A stretch of 64,000 bases of DNA from Cohnella sp. OV330 (GTDB lineage Bacteria; Bacillota; Bacilli; Paenibacillales; Paenibacillaceae): NCBI RefSeq assembly GCF_900112065.1, contig NZ_FOKE01000008.1:62001-126000 (forward strand). The letters are read 5' to 3'. The notes under the pieces were generated by a model that was not told where the DNA came from, ran no database searches, and saw only the letters and a program-made list of their open reading frames with translations. Shown piece by piece: positions 8,410 to 16,769 of this stretch; position 1 is the stretch's first letter; each line of letters begins with the position of its first letter. A program made the position numbers and the translations under genes.

Positions 8410-8781
8410 ATGCCCCAAGCGACTGGCGAAAAACGCTGGTTCATTCCGGACGCCTACATTCCGGAGCACAGCGCAGGCCAACTGACGAGCCACGAATCGG
8501 TATGCGTGTTGAACACCGCATCCGACGACGCGCTGCTTCAGTTCACCGTTTATTTCGAAGACCGCGATCCGATCGAGGACATCCTGGTCGTCGTGCCGGC
8601 GCGGCGCACGCGTCATATCCGTACGTCGTCGCTGGTCAAGGACGGCAAGAGCATTCCGCCAGGCGTGCCGTACGCGATCGAGGTGCGCAGCGACATCAAG
8701 GTCATCGTGCAGTACAGCCGTCTCGACGCGACCCAAGCGGAAAACGCGCTCATGTCGGTCATGGCGTTCCCGATTCAATAA
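8410..8781 (+). CDS. Anabaena sensory rhodopsin transducer (ASRT) family protein
   Basis: 123 aa, AAGGAGG upstream of ATG 8410. The sequence RWFIPDAYIPEHSAGQLTSH ... CVLNTASDDALLQFTVYFED ... GVPYAIEVRSDIKVIVQYSRLD matches the ASRT beta-sandwich family (PF07100-type). The founding member is a cytoplasmic partner of a cyanobacterial rhodopsin, but no rhodopsin is encoded here. Relatives have been proposed to be small-molecule (possibly sugar) binding modules. Its place between rhaEW and rhaA suggests a role in rhamnose metabolism, for example binding the sugar or an intermediate. Function is inference; family assignment is fairly firm. Confidence 0.8.
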   Translation: MPQATGEKRWFIPDAYIPEHSAGQLTSHESVCVLNTASDDALLQFTVYFEDRDPIEDILVVVPARRTRHIRTSSLVKDGKSIPPGVPYAIEVRSDIKVIVQYSRLDATQAENALMSVMAFPIQ

Positions 8782-8877
8782 CATTCTCGATCCTATAAAT
8801 ATAGCGCGATAGAAAGCCCGAGCGGCGCGGCGCATGACCCGCGTCGCTCGCCTGGCTTATATAAGGAGGAGACCCTT

Positions 8878-10140
8878 TTGCCATCCACCGAAACGACCAA
8901 GCAGTACGAAGCGGCCAAGGCCCAATACGCGGCTCACGGCATCGACGTCGAAGCGGCGCTCAAGAAGCTGTCCGAGATCAAAATTTCCATGCATTGCTGG
9001 CAGGGCGACGACGTGCGCGGCTTCCTGAATCGCGACCAGGATCTGACGGGCGGCATCGCGGTCACGGGCAACTATCCCGGCGCGGCGCGCACGCCTGACG
9101 AGCTTCGCGCGGATCTGGAGAAAGCTTTCTCGCTCATTCCCGGCAAGCACAAGGTGAACCTGCACGCCATCTATGCGGACACCGACGAAAAGGTGGATCT
9201 CGACGCCATCGAGCCACGCCACTACGAGCGTTGGGTCGAATGGGCGAAGGCGCAAGGTCTTGGCCTCGATTTCAATCCGACCTGCTTCTCCCACGAGAAC
9301 TCCAAGGACGGCTTCACGCTTAGCCATGCCGATCCGAAGGTCCGCGATTTTTGGATCGAGCACTGCAAGCGCTCCCGCCGCGTCGGCGCCTACTTCGGCG
9401 AACAGCTCGGACAGACCTGCGTCACGAACGTCTGGGTACCGGACGGCTTCAAGGACAATCCGGTCGACCGACTCGCGCCGCGCAAGCGACTGAAGGATGC
9501 GCTCGACGAAGTGTTCGCGGAGGAGCTGAACCCTGCGCACAATCTCGACGCCGTCGAGAGCAAGGTGTTCGGGCTCGGCGCGGAAGCGTATACGGTCGGA
9601 TCGCACGAGTTCTACATGGGCTACGGCCTGCAAAATAACAAGCTGATCTGCCTGGACGCCGGCCACTTCCATCCGACGGAGGTCATCTCCGGCAAGCTGT
9701 CATCGCTGTCGCTGTTCGCCGAAGGCATGCTGCTGCACGTGAGCCGTCCGGTCCGCTGGGACAGCGACCATGTCGTCATTCTCGACGACGAACTGTACGA
9801 GATCGGCAAGGAGCTCGTCCGCGGCGACCTGCTCGGCAAGACGCATATCGGCCTGGACTTCTTCGATGCCAGCATCAACCGCGTCGCGGCTTGGGTCATC
9901 GGCACGCGCAACACGATCAAGGCGCTGCTTCAAGCGCTGCTCGAGCCGACGGACCTGCTGCGCAAGGCCGAGCTCGCCGGCGACTATACGTCCCGCCTCG
10001 CGTTGACCGAGGAGTTCAAGACGTATCCGTTCGGCGCAATCTGGGACTACTACTGCGAATCGCAAGGCGTGCCGGTGCGCGAGCGTTGGCTCGAAGAGGT
10101 CAAGGCGTACGAGCGCGACGTCCTGGCCGCGCGCGGCTAA
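8878..10140 (+). CDS. rhaA: L-rhamnose isomerase
   Basis: 420 aa from a TTG at 8878 with AAGGAGGAG 8 bases upstream. The full length matches RhaA: SMHCWQGDDVRGFLN near the N-terminus, the metal-binding stretch CLDAGHFHPTEVISGKLSS in the middle and WDSDHVVILDDE shortly after. It interconverts L-rhamnose and L-rhamnulose in the cytoplasm with Mn2+ or a similar divalent metal. It follows the ASRT gene by 96 bases and precedes rhaB by 29. Confidence 0.96.
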   Translation: MPSTETTKQYEAAKAQYAAHGIDVEAALKKLSEIKISMHCWQGDDVRGFLNRDQDLTGGIAVTGNYPGAARTPDELRADLEKAFSLIPGKHKVNLHAIYADTDEKVDLDAIEPRHYERWVEWAKAQGLGLDFNPTCFSHENSKDGFTLSHADPKVRDFWIEHCKRSRRVGAYFGEQLGQTCVTNVWVPDGFKDNPVDRLAPRKRLKDALDEVFAEELNPAHNLDAVESKVFGLGAEAYTVGSHEFYMGYGLQNNKLICLDAGHFHPTEVISGKLSSLSLFAEGMLLHVSRPVRWDSDHVVILDDELYEIGKELVRGDLLGKTHIGLDFFDASINRVAAWVIGTRNTIKALLQALLEPTDLLRKAELAGDYTSRLALTEEFKTYPFGAIWDYYCESQGVPVRERWLEEVKAYERDVLAARG

Positions 10141-10169
10141 GCAAGGATAGATACTGGAGGTAGCTGAAG

Positions 10170-11639
10170 ATGGCCGACATATTGGCTTACGATCTGGGAG
10201 CGAGCAGCGGCCGGGCGCTGCTCGGCAGGCTGAAGGACGGCCGGATCGAGACGGAGGAGCTTCACCGGTTCCCGAACGACCCGGTCCAGGTCGGCGGCAG
10301 GCTCCACTGGGACATTCTCAGGCTGCTGCACGAGATGAAGCAGGCGCTGCTGAAGGCCAAGCAGCGCGGCGTCGACATCCAGAGCATCGGCATCGACTCT
10401 TGGGCCGTCGACTTCGGATTCGTCGGCGAGAGCGGAGAGCTGCTCGGCAATCCTTATCATTACCGGGACAGTCATACGACAGGCATCATGCCTGTGCTGT
10501 TCGCCGAGATTCCCGAAGCCGAGCTGTTCGCCAGAACCGGCATTCAGTTTCAGCCGTTCAACTCGATCTTTCAGCTGTACGCGCTGAAGTCCGCCGGCAA
10601 TCCGCTGCTGCGCGAGGCCAAGCGCTTCCTGATGATCCCGGATCTGCTGCGCTACTTCCTGACGGGAGACATGCATGCCGAGTTCACCAACGCGACGACC
10701 ACCCAGTTGTTCAGCGCGACGGCAAAGGAATGGGATCAGGAGCTGCTGGCGAAGCTGGGCTTGCCGGCCGAATGGTTCGGTCCGGTCCTTGCACCCGGAG
10801 ATCGAGCCGGCGCGCTCAGCGAAGCGGTGACCGAGGAGCTTGGCGTGCCGGCGATACCGGTGTACGCGGTCGCCGAGCACGACACCGGCTCGGCCGTCGT
10901 CGCGGTGCCCGCGCTCGACGAGCACTTCGCCTATCTCAGCTGCGGGACGTGGTCGCTCATCGGCACGGAAGTGACCGAGCCTGTGCTCACGGACCGTGCG
11001 CGGGAATTGAACTTCACCAACGAAGGCGGCGCGTACGGCACGTACCGTCTGCTCAAGAACATCATGGGCCTGTGGATCGTCAACGAATCCCGCAGAGCCT
11101 GGGAGCGGCAGGGCAGCGTCTATTCGTTCCCCGAACTGGTCGCGATGGCGGAGGAAGCGCCGGCGTTCGCCGCCTTCATCGATCCGGACGACGAGCTCTT
11201 TCTTCCGCCGGGCGACATGCCGGGCCGCATCGTCGAGTACTGCCGCCGTACCGGACAGAAGCCTCCGGAAGGCGTCGGCCAGACGATGCGCTGCATTCTC
11301 GAGAGCCTCGCGCTCAAGTATCGTTACGCGCTCGAGCGGGTCGAGGAGCTGACCGGCGTGCGCTACGGCGGCCTCCATATGGTCGGAGGCGGCATTCAGA
11401 ACACGCTGCTCTGCCGCTGGACCGCATCCGCCATCGGCAAGCCGGTCTGGGCTGGCCCGGCCGAAGGCAGCGCGATCGGCAATCTCGCGGTCCAGTGGAT
11501 CGCGTCCGGCGAATTGGCCGACCTGCGCGAAGCGCGCCGGGTCATCCGCGACTCGTTCGACGTCGTGACCTACGCGCCCGTTGATACGGCAACCTGGGAA
11601 GAAGCCTACGGAAAATTCTTGCGGACGACGTCGCTATAG
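10170..11639 (+). CDS. rhaB: Rhamnulokinase
   Basis: 489 aa FGGY-family carbohydrate kinase; CTGGAGGTAG precedes ATG 10170. N-terminal phosphate-binding DLGASSGRALLG, substrate-region SWAVDFGFVG, and a C-terminal ATP-domain stretch MVGGGIQNTLLCRW and AEGSAIGNLAVQW identify RhaB. It phosphorylates L-rhamnulose at C1 with ATP, giving the substrate of RhaEW. Length agrees with the family (about 480-490). Confidence 0.95.
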   Translation: MADILAYDLGASSGRALLGRLKDGRIETEELHRFPNDPVQVGGRLHWDILRLLHEMKQALLKAKQRGVDIQSIGIDSWAVDFGFVGESGELLGNPYHYRDSHTTGIMPVLFAEIPEAELFARTGIQFQPFNSIFQLYALKSAGNPLLREAKRFLMIPDLLRYFLTGDMHAEFTNATTTQLFSATAKEWDQELLAKLGLPAEWFGPVLAPGDRAGALSEAVTEELGVPAIPVYAVAEHDTGSAVVAVPALDEHFAYLSCGTWSLIGTEVTEPVLTDRARELNFTNEGGAYGTYRLLKNIMGLWIVNESRRAWERQGSVYSFPELVAMAEEAPAFAAFIDPDDELFLPPGDMPGRIVEYCRRTGQKPPEGVGQTMRCILESLALKYRYALERVEELTGVRYGGLHMVGGGIQNTLLCRWTASAIGKPVWAGPAEGSAIGNLAVQWIASGELADLREARRVIRDSFDVVTYAPVDTATWEEAYGKFLRTTSL

Positions 11640-11668
11640 AAGTAGGATAGAAGAAAGGAGGACGCCGA

Positions 11669-12439
11669 ATGCTCGTCGCGGAACGTTATGAAAAAATCGT
11701 AGAGCTCGTTAACGAACGCGGCAGCATCCGCGTGTCCGAGCTGTCCGAGCAATGCCGCGTGACCGAGGAGACGATCCGCCGCGATCTCGACCGGCTGGAG
11801 CAGGCCGGCCGGCTGCGGAGGTCGCACGGCGGCGCAGTAAGCGTTAAGGATGTAGACGCGCAGGCGCAGCCCGAGACGCCTTACTCCGAGCGCGAGATCA
11901 TCCGCGCGGACGACAAGCGGCGCATCGCCATCGAGGCGATCAAGCTCATCTCGCCCAAGGACCGGATTCTGCTGGACGCGAGCTCGACGGCCTGGTACAT
12001 GGCGCGCGAGATGCCGGACTTTCCGCTCACCGTGCTGACCAACTCCATCAAGGTCGCGCTCGAGCTATCCGGCAAGGAGAAGATCGAGGTGATCTCGACG
12101 GGCGGCCAGCTCGCGCGCGGGTCGCTGTCGTACGTCGGACCGCTCGCCGAGCGCTCGCTCGACGCCTATCACGTCGACAAGCTGTTCCTCTCGTGCAAGG
12201 GCGTTCACCTGGAGCGGGGGATCAGCGAGTCCAACGAGCTGCAGGCGCGGATCAAGCACAAGATGATCGGCATGGCTGATGAGGTGCACGTGCTGGCCGA
12301 CTCGAGCAAGTTCGGCGTGCAGGCGTTCACGCACGTGTCCGAGTTGTCCGAGGTGGACCGGATCGTCACCGACAAGCGCTTGCCGGGCGAGATCGTGCGC
12401 GAGCTCGAATCTCGCGGCATCGTTGTGAGTACGGTCTAG
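11669..12439 (+). CDS. rhaR: DeoR-family transcriptional regulator, probable rhamnose operon repressor
   Basis: 256 aa; AGAAAGGAGG precedes ATG 11669. The N-terminal DeoR helix-turn-helix is clear (RVSELSEQCRVTEETIRRDL, about residues 18-37) with the wing GRLRRSHGGA, followed by a DeoRC sugar-phosphate sensor domain (TNSIKVALELS, ISTGGQLARGS). As last gene of the rha operon it is probably the local repressor, released by a rhamnose intermediate such as rhamnulose-1-phosphate. Effector is inferred. Confidence 0.88.
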   Translation: MLVAERYEKIVELVNERGSIRVSELSEQCRVTEETIRRDLDRLEQAGRLRRSHGGAVSVKDVDAQAQPETPYSEREIIRADDKRRIAIEAIKLISPKDRILLDASSTAWYMAREMPDFPLTVLTNSIKVALELSGKEKIEVISTGGQLARGSLSYVGPLAERSLDAYHVDKLFLSCKGVHLERGISESNELQARIKHKMIGMADEVHVLADSSKFGVQAFTHVSELSEVDRIVTDKRLPGEIVRELESRGIVVSTV

Positions 12440-12604
12440 CGTTTTGTTCGGGGACGCATGCGAGCAGTGGGCGCCGAACGCCATTAAGGCCTGTTCATCG
12501 CGATTCATGCAGCTGCATGCGCATGCCGATTGCTGTAACCTTTCGACGTAGTAACTGCAATTTTAAACTTATTTTTAGATAAACGATTCGTTCTTGGATA
12601 GATG

Positions 12605-12732
12605 ACTGCAAAAATACATCTATTTTGAGAAAAGAGGGCAGTTTTTGCTCATCATTTTCGATCTAGCTGCATAATTGCAGGTCTTCATCCGGCTGACCGA
12701 ATCGCCTAACCGATAAATGTATATTTGCAGTT
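12605..12732. repeat. AT-rich inverted-repeat element between rha and lut operons
   Basis: The 19-mer at 12605-12623 (ACTGCAAAAATACATCTAT) and the reverse complement of 12714-12732 (ACTGCAAATATACATTTAT) match at 17 of 19 bases, enclosing about 90 bases without a credible ORF. Partial copies of the ACTGCA core also occur near 12548 and, inverted, near 12672. Base composition is much richer in A+T than the flanking genes. It looks like a small non-autonomous or dispersed intergenic repeat; no target-site duplication was seen. The rest of the 12440-12906 spacer also contains a 14-bp palindrome CATGCAGCTGCATG at 12506-12519. Confidence 0.6.
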
Positions 12733-12858
12733 ATTTGCTGAAGAGCTTGCCGAGTACTTCGCGAAACCAGCGCAATAAGCGAAGCTCGCACAATGATCAA
12801 TCTTTTGTCCTGCCCGTTTTATGGCGCAGACTTGTCTGCGCCTTTCCCCGTCATCAAC

Positions 12859-12869
12859 TTGTCTGACAA
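12859..12869 (+). promoter_or_regulatory. Candidate LutR (GntR/FCD) operator
   Basis: TTGTCTGACAA is a perfect 11-bp palindrome 37 bases before lutA. It fits the TnGTnnnACnA pattern known for FCD-subfamily GntR regulators, and a GntR/FCD gene closes this operon. A second half-like TTGTCTG lies about 25 bases upstream. Binding is inferred. Confidence 0.5.
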
Positions 12870-12906
12870 CCTGACATATCCAATCGAAATCGCGAGGTGT
12901 CACGCT

Positions 12907-13635
12907 ATGAAGGTCTCATTGTTCATCACCTGCCTTGGAGACGCCATCTATCCGCGCGTCGGCGAGGCGATGGTCCGGGTGCTCGCGCAGCACGGCGTAT
13001 CGCTCGAATTTCCCCGGCTGCAAACCTGCTGCGGCCAGCCCGCCTTCAACAGCGGCTATTGGCAGGAGGCGCGGGCCAGCGCCAAGACGATACTCGACGC
13101 GTTCGAGGACAGCGACTTCGTCATCTCGCCGTCCGGCTCCTGCACGGGCATGATCCATCATTATCCGAAGCTGTTCGAATCCGATCCGATCCAACTCGCG
13201 CGGGCGGAGCGGCTGCGGGACAAGTCGTACGAATTCACGCAGTTTCTCGTTAACGTGCTCGGCGTCACGGACGTCGGCGCCAGCTTTCCGCACAAGGTGA
13301 CCTATCACCCGTCCTGCCACGGCACGCGACTGCTCGGCGTCAAGGACGAGCCGATGGCGCTCATGTCGAACGTACGCGGTCTCGAATTCGTGCCGCTGCC
13401 GTTCGCTGAGGACTGCTGCGGCTTCGGCGGCACGTTCGCGGTCAAGATGGCGGATATTTCCGGGGCGATGGTGTCGGAGAAGGTCGATCACGTGAAGGAG
13501 ACCGAGGCGGAGGTGCTGGTCGGACTCGACATGGCCTGCCTCATGAACATCGCGGGCAACCTGCGTTTTCGCGGCGAACAAGTACGGGTCATGCACCTGG
13601 CAGAGGTGCTGGCGGAAGGAGCGGGTCTGGCATGA
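12907..13635 (+). CDS. lutA: L-lactate utilization protein LutA
   Basis: 242 aa from ATG 12907 (GAGGTGT 8 bases upstream); an in-frame ATG at 12793 lies before the operator and has no ribosome binding site. Two cysteine-rich CCG domains are visible, TCCGQPAFNSGYW (about residue 40) and EDCCGFGGTFAVK (about 168), typical of the GlpC/HdrD-like subunit. LutABC together oxidise L-lactate to pyruvate through iron-sulfur clusters in the cytoplasm. The stop overlaps the lutB start (ATGA). Confidence 0.95.
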   Translation: MKVSLFITCLGDAIYPRVGEAMVRVLAQHGVSLEFPRLQTCCGQPAFNSGYWQEARASAKTILDAFEDSDFVISPSGSCTGMIHHYPKLFESDPIQLARAERLRDKSYEFTQFLVNVLGVTDVGASFPHKVTYHPSCHGTRLLGVKDEPMALMSNVRGLEFVPLPFAEDCCGFGGTFAVKMADISGAMVSEKVDHVKETEAEVLVGLDMACLMNIAGNLRFRGEQVRVMHLAEVLAEGAGLA

Positions 13636-15149
13636 GCGCGCAAAAGGGAAGAGCGACGGTCAAGGAACGGGCGGAGCTGGCGCTGAACGACGAGTTTCTC
13701 GTCAAGGCGGTCAAGTTCACGACCGAGCGGCTTCGCAACGGGAAAAAAAACGCCTCGGCCGAGCACGGGAACTGGGATGAATGGCGGGAGCGGGGGCGGC
13801 AAATCCGGCTGCATACGATCGCCCATCTTGACTACTATCTGAATTTGTTCGTCGACAACGCGCGGGCGAACGGCGTGCACGTGCACTTCGCCGACAAGGG
13901 CGAGGACGCGGTCGCCATCGCGATGGACATCGCGCAGCGCAAGGCGGCCAAAACCGTCGTCAAGTCGAAGTCGATGGTATCCGAGGAGCTGCACCTGAAC
14001 CATGCGCTCGAGAAGATCGGCGTCGAGGCGATCGAGACCGATCTCGGCGAGTACATCATTCAGCTGGCGGGCGAGATGCCTTCGCATATCGTCATTCCGG
14101 CGATCCACAAAAACAGGTACCAGATTGCCGATCTGCTCTCCGAGGTGGCGGGAGAGAAGCTGGAGGCGGACACGACCGTGCTCGCGGGCTTCGTGCGCAA
14201 GAAGCTGCGCGAGAAGTTTCTCGAGGCGGACATCGGGATGACCGGCTGCAACTTCGCGATCGCGGAGACGGGCTCTATGGTTCTGTTCGAAAACGAAGGC
14301 AACGCGCGCATGGTTACGACGGTGCCGAAGACGCAAATTACGCTCATGGGCATGGAGCGCATCATTCCTTCGTTCGAGGATCTCGAAGTGATGGCGACGC
14401 TGCTGCCGCGCTCGGCGACCGGCCAGAAGCTGACGATGTACATGTCGGCGATCACCGGTCCCAAGCGGACGGCCGACGCGGACGGTCCCGAGGAGATGCA
14501 CATCATCATCGTCGACAACGGGCGTTCGCTGCAGCTCGGCGATCCCGAGTTTCAAGAGCTTCTTAACTGCATCCGCTGCGGCGCTTGCCTGAACGCCTGC
14601 CCGGTGTACCGGCATATCGGCGGCCACGCTTACGGCAGCACGTACAGCGGCCCGATCGGCGCGGTGCTCACGCCGGCGCTCAACAAAAACGTCGCCGAGT
14701 GGGACGACATCGCCAACGCGTCGAGCTTGTGCGGCGCCTGCTATGAGGCATGTCCGGTAAAGATCCCGCTTCATGAGATGCTCATCTACCTGCGGCGCCG
14801 CAAGGTGGAGACGGGCAACGGCAAGGCGGTCGAGACGGCCAGCATGAAGGGCTTTGCGGCGCTCACGGGCTCGAGCGCGGCGATGAAGGCGGCGCTCGCG
14901 ATCGGCAAGATCGGCCAGCGCCTCGTCGTCCGCGGCGGAGAGATCCGCACGAAGCTGGGACCCTTGAAGGGGTGGAACAGCTACCGAGTAACGCCGAGCT
15001 TGCCGAGACGCTCCTTCCGCGACCGTTGGGAGAAGCTCGACCGCGAGATTGACGCCAATCGGCCGCAGATGGCGCCGGACATGAAGCGCAGAATGGAACA
15101 GATCGTCAAAGAGCGGGGACAAGGAGGCGGCGGACATGGCGGACATTAA
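13632..15149 (+). CDS. lutB: L-lactate utilization iron-sulfur protein LutB
   Basis: 505 aa. Two 4Fe-4S ferredoxin motifs lie at about 313 (CIRCGACLNACPVY) and 366 (CGACYEACPVKIP); the N-terminal part is the LUD domain that includes ADIGMTGCNFAIAETG. It carries the electron-transfer and probable catalytic function of lactate oxidation together with LutA and LutC. Four-base overlap with lutA and a 14-base overlap with lutC imply translational coupling. The C-terminus is slightly longer than in Bacillus and glycine-rich (GQGGGGHGGH). Confidence 0.95.
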   Translation: MSAQKGRATVKERAELALNDEFLVKAVKFTTERLRNGKKNASAEHGNWDEWRERGRQIRLHTIAHLDYYLNLFVDNARANGVHVHFADKGEDAVAIAMDIAQRKAAKTVVKSKSMVSEELHLNHALEKIGVEAIETDLGEYIIQLAGEMPSHIVIPAIHKNRYQIADLLSEVAGEKLEADTTVLAGFVRKKLREKFLEADIGMTGCNFAIAETGSMVLFENEGNARMVTTVPKTQITLMGMERIIPSFEDLEVMATLLPRSATGQKLTMYMSAITGPKRTADADGPEEMHIIIVDNGRSLQLGDPEFQELLNCIRCGACLNACPVYRHIGGHAYGSTYSGPIGAVLTPALNKNVAEWDDIANASSLCGACYEACPVKIPLHEMLIYLRRRKVETGNGKAVETASMKGFAALTGSSAAMKAALAIGKIGQRLVVRGGEIRTKLGPLKGWNSYRVTPSLPRRSFRDRWEKLDREIDANRPQMAPDMKRRMEQIVKERGQGGGGHGGH

Positions 15150-15897
15150 GCAGCAGGCGGAACTGGCTGGCGGAGAGGCAGAGCACGCGGACTGGCTGGC
15201 GGAGATGGAGCGCGCGTCCCGGGCCAAGCAGGAGTCGTTCATGAACGGCATCGCCGCGAAGCTCCGCCATCCGCGGATGACGTCCAAGCCTGCGCAGCCG
15301 GCGCGGGGCGCGCCGGACTTCTGGCGGACGTTCGATTGGACGCCGGAGGAGCGCGTCGAACGCTTCGAGGCGAACTGGCGCAGCGTCGGCGGACATACCG
15401 CCCGCGCCAAGGATCTGGCCGACGCCGGTCGCTTTATCGCCGAGCGTGCGCAAGAGCTTAGCGCGCGCATCATCGTGCGGCAGGACCAAGAGGAGTTGGA
15501 GTCGCTTGGTTTGGAGTCGTCCGTGCCGGAGGCGGAAGTGTCCGTCTGGAACGCGGACGCCGACGTCTCCTGGAAAGCGCGGGCGGCCGAAGCGGATATC
15601 GGCGTCGTAATGGCCGATCAGGCGCTGGCCTACACGGGCACGGTCGTCGTCCGTTCGGCATCGAATAAGGGCCGATCGGTATCATTGCTGCCTACCGTGC
15701 TGTTCATTCTGATTCCCGTGGAGCGGCTCGGCACCCGGCTCGGCGAAGCGCTCATCCCGATGGACGAGGGCGGACGCGAGGCGCTGCCGGCCGGCGTCCA
15801 TTTCATCACGGGGCCGAGCCGGTCTTCGGACATCGAGAACGATCTGACGATCGGCGTCCACGGACCCGGCGTCGTCTACGCGGTCATCATCGGCTGA
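15136..15897 (+). CDS. lutC: L-lactate utilization protein LutC
   Basis: 253 aa, LUD-domain subunit. AAGGAGG at 15120-15126 fixes ATG 15136 inside the end of lutB. The family C-terminus is visible: TGPSRSSDIENDLTIGVHGP, which resembles the phosphate or nucleotide loop conserved in LutC/YkgG proteins. The N-terminal third is variable. Works with LutA and LutB. Confidence 0.93.
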   Translation: MADIKQQAELAGGEAEHADWLAEMERASRAKQESFMNGIAAKLRHPRMTSKPAQPARGAPDFWRTFDWTPEERVERFEANWRSVGGHTARAKDLADAGRFIAERAQELSARIIVRQDQEELESLGLESSVPEAEVSVWNADADVSWKARAAEADIGVVMADQALAYTGTVVVRSASNKGRSVSLLPTVLFILIPVERLGTRLGEALIPMDEGGREALPAGVHFITGPSRSSDIENDLTIGVHGPGVVYAVIIG

Positions 15898-15925
15898 AGC
15901 GAAGCCGTTCAAGGAGGCGAGACCG

Positions 15926-16657
15926 ATCGAAGCGAAGCGGCTGACCAAGCGCAATCATTATGAAGAGATCGCGATGCAGATCCGTCGCCAAATCGAAGAC
16001 GGACGGTTGAAGCCCGGCGACAAGCTTCCGTCGACGCGCGAGATCTCCGAGCAGTTCGGCGTCGGCCGGTCGACGACGCGCGAAGCGCTCAGCGCCCTCA
16101 AGGCGATGGGGCTCATCGACATCCGCCAAGGCGGCGGCTGCCGGGTCGCGTCCGCCCCGGAAGCCGGCGCTTCGCGGCTTGGCGCGTCGGGCGTCGAGCC
16201 GCCCGAGCTCTTGTCGCTGCGGGACGGCCGCAAGACGCTGCTCGAGCTGCTCGAGGTGCGACAGACGCTTGAAGTGTCGATCGCTTCGATCTCCGCTTCC
16301 AAGCGCACGTCCGAGGACCTCGCCGCGCTGCGATCGCTTCAGGTCGAGATGGAGGCCGCCATCGGCGACGACATCGAAGGGGAGCGGACCGATCTCAAGT
16401 TCCATCTGCTGCTAGCCAAGGCGACGCGCAACGAGATCATGATCTCGCTGTTCGCGTCGATCACGGGCCAGATGGAGCGGGCGATCCGCGATATCCGCCG
16501 CGTCGAGCTGTACGCGAACCGCTCGGTGGCTCGGCGGCTGTTCGAGGAGCACTCGGCGATCTTGGACGCCGTCGCGGAGCAGGAGCCGCTCGCGGCATCG
16601 CTGCGCATGAACGAGCATCTTGCGCATGTGGAACGAATGCTGCTGCGCCATTTGTGA
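15926..16657 (+). CDS. lutR: GntR/FadR-type (FCD) regulator, probable LutR
   Basis: wHTH near the N-terminus (GDKLPSTREISEQFGVGRSTTREALSAL) and an all-helical FCD sensor domain ending EHLAHVERMLLRHL. The start is odd. A perfect AAGGAGG at 15911-15917 is correctly spaced to an ATC at 15926, and the frame from there (IEAKRLTKRNHYEEIAMQI) gives the complete first DNA-binding helix and 243 aa. The first ATG (15974, 227 aa) begins in the middle of that helix and has no ribosome binding site; a CTG at 15941 is also possible. ATC starts are very inefficient, so a rare start or a base error is implied. Probable lactate-responsive repressor of lutABC. Confidence 0.8.
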   Translation: MEAKRLTKRNHYEEIAMQIRRQIEDGRLKPGDKLPSTREISEQFGVGRSTTREALSALKAMGLIDIRQGGGCRVASAPEAGASRLGASGVEPPELLSLRDGRKTLLELLEVRQTLEVSIASISASKRTSEDLAALRSLQVEMEAAIGDDIEGERTDLKFHLLLAKATRNEIMISLFASITGQMERAIRDIRRVELYANRSVARRLFEEHSAILDAVAEQEPLAASLRMNEHLAHVERMLLRHL

Positions 16658-16680
16658 GCGGGAAGCGGCACGGCAATCGG

Positions 16681-16735
16681 AAAAAGCAAAACGGGATGGA
16701 AGAGATCTTCTGATTCATCCCGTTTTGCTTTTTTG
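16681..16735 (+). terminator. Rho-independent terminator of the lut operon
   Basis: A long stem formed by AGCAAAACGGGATG (16685-16698) and CATCCCGTTTTGCT (16716-16729), then a T run to 16734. It lies 24 bases after the lutR stop. Confidence 0.95.
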
Positions 16736-16769
16736 CATTCACGCGCCACATTCTCGGAGCACGCCGTCA

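Noticed and set aside
13488..15473. 661-codon antisense frame across lutB and lutC
   Set aside because: Composition is Arg/Ala/Asp-rich without domain motifs, and it opposes two well-supported overlapping genes.
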